The notes beneath the pieces are model-generated. The model saw nothing but the letters and a program-made list of their open reading frames with translations. It ran no database searches and was not told the origin of the DNA. This document shows positions 13,571-14,996 of a stretch of DNA of 14,996 nucleotides, one piece after another. The position numbers and the translations under genes were made by a program. The stretch comes from DASRHK01 sp035650495. Lineage in GTDB: Bacteria > Pseudomonadota > Gammaproteobacteria > Nevskiales > Nevskiaceae. Within the stretch, counting starts at the first letter, position 1, and the number at the start of each line of letters is the position of its first letter. The DNA lies in NCBI GenBank assembly GCA_035650495.1, contig DASRHK010000186.1:1-14996 (forward strand), given 5' to 3'.

Positions 13571-13626
13571 TGCGCCCGCGACGCACGCTGCCCGCGTCGA
13601 AAAATCATCAGCGAGGAACGTGGAAA

Positions 13627-14241
13627 ATGATCAAGAAGGTGCTCGGCGCCATCGTCTTGGCTGCGCTCTCGTCGGCGACCAACGCGGCCGGCGATCCGGA
13701 AGCGGGCCGCGTCAAGGCCAACACCTGCATGGGCTGCCACGGCATCCCGAACTACACGAACGTCTACCCGACCTATCGCGTGCCGAAGCTCGGCGGCCAG
13801 TCTGAAGGCCTGATCGTCGCCGCGCTGCAGGCGTACAAGTCGGGCGATCGTCCGCACAAGACGATGCACGCGCAGGCGGCGTCGATGTCCGACCAGGACA
13901 TGGCGGACATCGCGGCATTCCTCGCGCACGCGCCGGCGAACAAGGACGGCATGTCGGGCACGGGCGTCAACAGCGACAACGACAAGGCCAAGCCGTGCTA
14001 CGCGTGTCACGGGCCCAACGGATCCAAGCCGGTCCTGCCGAACGCGCCGATCCTCGCGGGCCAGTACGCGAACTACATCGAGCACGCGCTGCACGAGTAC
14101 AAGGCGGGGCTGCGCAAGAATCCGCAGATGGCGCCGATGGCCGGCCCGCTGTCGGACGCGGACATCGAAGAGCTCGCGCGCTACTTCGCGTCGCAGCAGT
14201 CGCCGCTGTACACGCCGTCGGTCGGCGGCGGCGCGCAGTGA
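13627..14241 (+). CDS. Diheme cytochrome c4-type protein
   Basis: This is a periplasmic electron carrier with two covalently bound c-type hemes, typically passing electrons to terminal oxidases. The 204-residue protein has a signal peptide (MIKKVLGAIVLAALSSATNA, cut near residue 20) and two similar cytochrome c domains. The heme sites are CMGCH at 34-38 and CYACH at 124-128. Likely axial methionines lie in HKTMHAQAASM (first domain) and KNPQMAPMAGPLSDADI (second). The duplicated 'LSD.DI..LA.Y'-type helix after each methionine fits the c4 family. I chose the ATG at 13627 because GAGGAA precedes it at eight bases and the signal peptide begins there. An upstream start at 13570 would add 19 arginine-rich residues overlapping the -10 box. 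The stop is one base from the convergent outer-membrane protein gene. Confidence 0.93.
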   Translation: MIKKVLGAIVLAALSSATNAAGDPEAGRVKANTCMGCHGIPNYTNVYPTYRVPKLGGQSEGLIVAALQAYKSGDRPHKTMHAQAASMSDQDMADIAAFLAHAPANKDGMSGTGVNSDNDKAKPCYACHGPNGSKPVLPNAPILAGQYANYIEHALHEYKAGLRKNPQMAPMAGPLSDADIEELARYFASQQSPLYTPSVGGGAQ

Positions 14242-14242
14242 T

Positions 14243-14992
14243 CTAGAAGACGATCAGCAATCCGTAACGCGCGCCGCGCAGGCGCGCGTCGAGGTACGAG
14301 TCGCTGGTGCTGATCTTGTAGTGACGGTCCTGCCAGCCGCCGTAGAGGCCGATCGGCCCGAGCACGCGCAACTCGGCCTGCGCCCCGTACTGCAGCACCT
14401 CGTTGTCGTTCGCCTTGATCCAGTTGATCTGCGTCGACAGCCGGAAGCGGTCGCCGAACGGCCACGCGAGCTGCGCGTGCAACATGGGATACGGCGTGTT
14501 GTAGGAGCGCTCGACCGTCGACGTCCCCGTCACGTCGGTCGTGCTCGTCGTGATGTGACCCGTGATCCAGCCGAGGCTCAAGCCCGGCGACAACTGCAGC
14601 GGCCCGAGCTGGATCGCGTAGCGCGCCGTGACGTCGAACTCGCGGAAGTCGCCGCTGGCGGTCGTCGTCGTCGACGTCGGATCGGGAATCGGCAGCGGCA
14701 ACGGCAAGCCGCCGCCCGGAATCGCGCTCGTGGTCTGGCTGCCTTCGCCGGAGAGCTGCGCGTAGCCCGCGGCGAGATCTGGCCACCACGAAGGTCGATG
14801 CGTGTACTCGAGCGTGAGGAAGCCGTCGCGCTGACGGCCCGGCGCGAAGGTCTGCAGATCGGTGATGGTGCCGTGATCGTCCTGGAACCCGCGCACGGTG
14901 TAGTCCCAAACGCCGCCCGCGACGCGGAAGCCCTCAGCATGCGCAGGCGCGCAGAGCAGACCCGCCAGCAGCGACCCGCCCATCCATTTCAT
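14243..14992 (-). CDS. Outer-membrane beta-barrel protein (TIGR04219-like)
   Basis: The 249-residue protein has a signal peptide (MKWMGGSLLAGLLCAPAHA, cut after residue 19) and a mature part of alternating hydrophobic and polar strands (FRVAGGVWDYTVRG, FLTLEYTHRP, LSPGLSLGWITG). It ends in a C-terminal phenylalanine (LLIVF), the usual signal for insertion by the Bam complex. The start GFRVAGGVWDY resembles a family of small proteobacterial barrels of unknown function (I associate it with TIGR04219, from memory). Two low-complexity segments, one proline-rich followed by TSTTTT (about 90-112) and one rich in threonine and serine (about 149-163), are probably surface loops. The ATG at 14990-14992 is four bases from the window edge, so its ribosome-binding site and any longer start cannot be checked; M4 is an alternative start. 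Confidence 0.75.
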   Translation of the reverse strand: MKWMGGSLLAGLLCAPAHAEGFRVAGGVWDYTVRGFQDDHGTITDLQTFAPGRQRDGFLTLEYTHRPSWWPDLAAGYAQLSGEGSQTTSAIPGGGLPLPLPIPDPTSTTTTASGDFREFDVTARYAIQLGPLQLSPGLSLGWITGHITTSTTDVTGTSTVERSYNTPYPMLHAQLAWPFGDRFRLSTQINWIKANDNEVLQYGAQAELRVLGPIGLYGGWQDRHYKISTSDSYLDARLRGARYGLLIVF

Positions 14993-14996
14993 CCAC

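Noticed and set aside
11250..13586. A 778-codon minus-strand frame extending ppx upstream through the isomerase gene
   Set aside because: The Ppx fold begins near the ATG at 12773, and the upstream part is a shadow of the isomerase gene in another frame.
1..14996. tRNA or rRNA genes, CRISPR arrays, insertion sequences
   Set aside because: No cloverleaf, rRNA-like, regularly spaced repeat or transposase sequence was seen on either strand by eye.

Overview
This is a GC-rich, densely coded stretch of an ordinary Gram-negative chromosome. An LPS-type glycosyltransferase cluster, SecB, a diheme cytochrome c4, EnvC and an outer-membrane barrel all indicate a proteobacterium. The order rhodanese-grxC-secB-gpsA, Ppk1/Ppx and the sequence style suggest Betaproteobacteria or a close relative; the class is an inference. 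No phage, plasmid, insertion sequence, CRISPR array, tRNA or rRNA is visible. No gene-free stretch exceeds 300 bases; the longest is 11065-11249, between the ppk and ppx operons.

Layout. 1-483: the 3' end of an M16-family metallopeptidase gene, converging on a small secreted or membrane protein. 523-5055: an envelope-glycan locus of four glycosyltransferases. A GT9 heptosyltransferase (minus) is divergent from a tightly overlapping three-gene run (plus): a CgeB-like/GT4-like transferase, a second GT9 enzyme, and a two-part protein ending in a GT-A (GT2-like) domain. 5052-7296 (minus): the housekeeping operon rhodanese-grxC-secB-gpsA, covering thiol redox, export chaperoning and glycerol-3-phosphate synthesis. 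7311-8465 (plus): envC, divergent from that operon by only 14 bases. 8513-11064 (plus): ppk1 followed by an overlapping small exported protein of unknown function. 11065-11249: a structured intergenic region. 11250-13531 (minus): ppx, preceded in the same operon by an enoyl-CoA hydratase/isomerase-family gene. 13627-14241 (plus): a diheme cytochrome c4. 14243-14992 (minus): an outer-membrane beta-barrel protein.

How the genes work together. Ppk and Ppx make and degrade polyphosphate, and their operons converge. The glycosyltransferases probably build the LPS core or another surface glycan. GpsA supplies the phospholipid backbone, SecB feeds the Sec pathway, and EnvC activates septal amidases, so much of the window concerns the cell envelope.

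The least ordinary signal is the ppk/ppx intergenic region. It holds two copies of a 55-56 base palindromic element in opposite orientation, flanking a terminator-like hairpin. The copies match at 45 positions, and every stem substitution between them is compensated on the other arm, so the fold looks conserved. The core of the fold, including one unpaired C, resembles the inner part of integron attC sites, but the outer recombination boxes were not found. Smaller regulatory observations are a GNRA-capped hairpin between the secB stop and gpsA start, a perfect 17-base palindrome before ppk, and -10 boxes very close to start codons.
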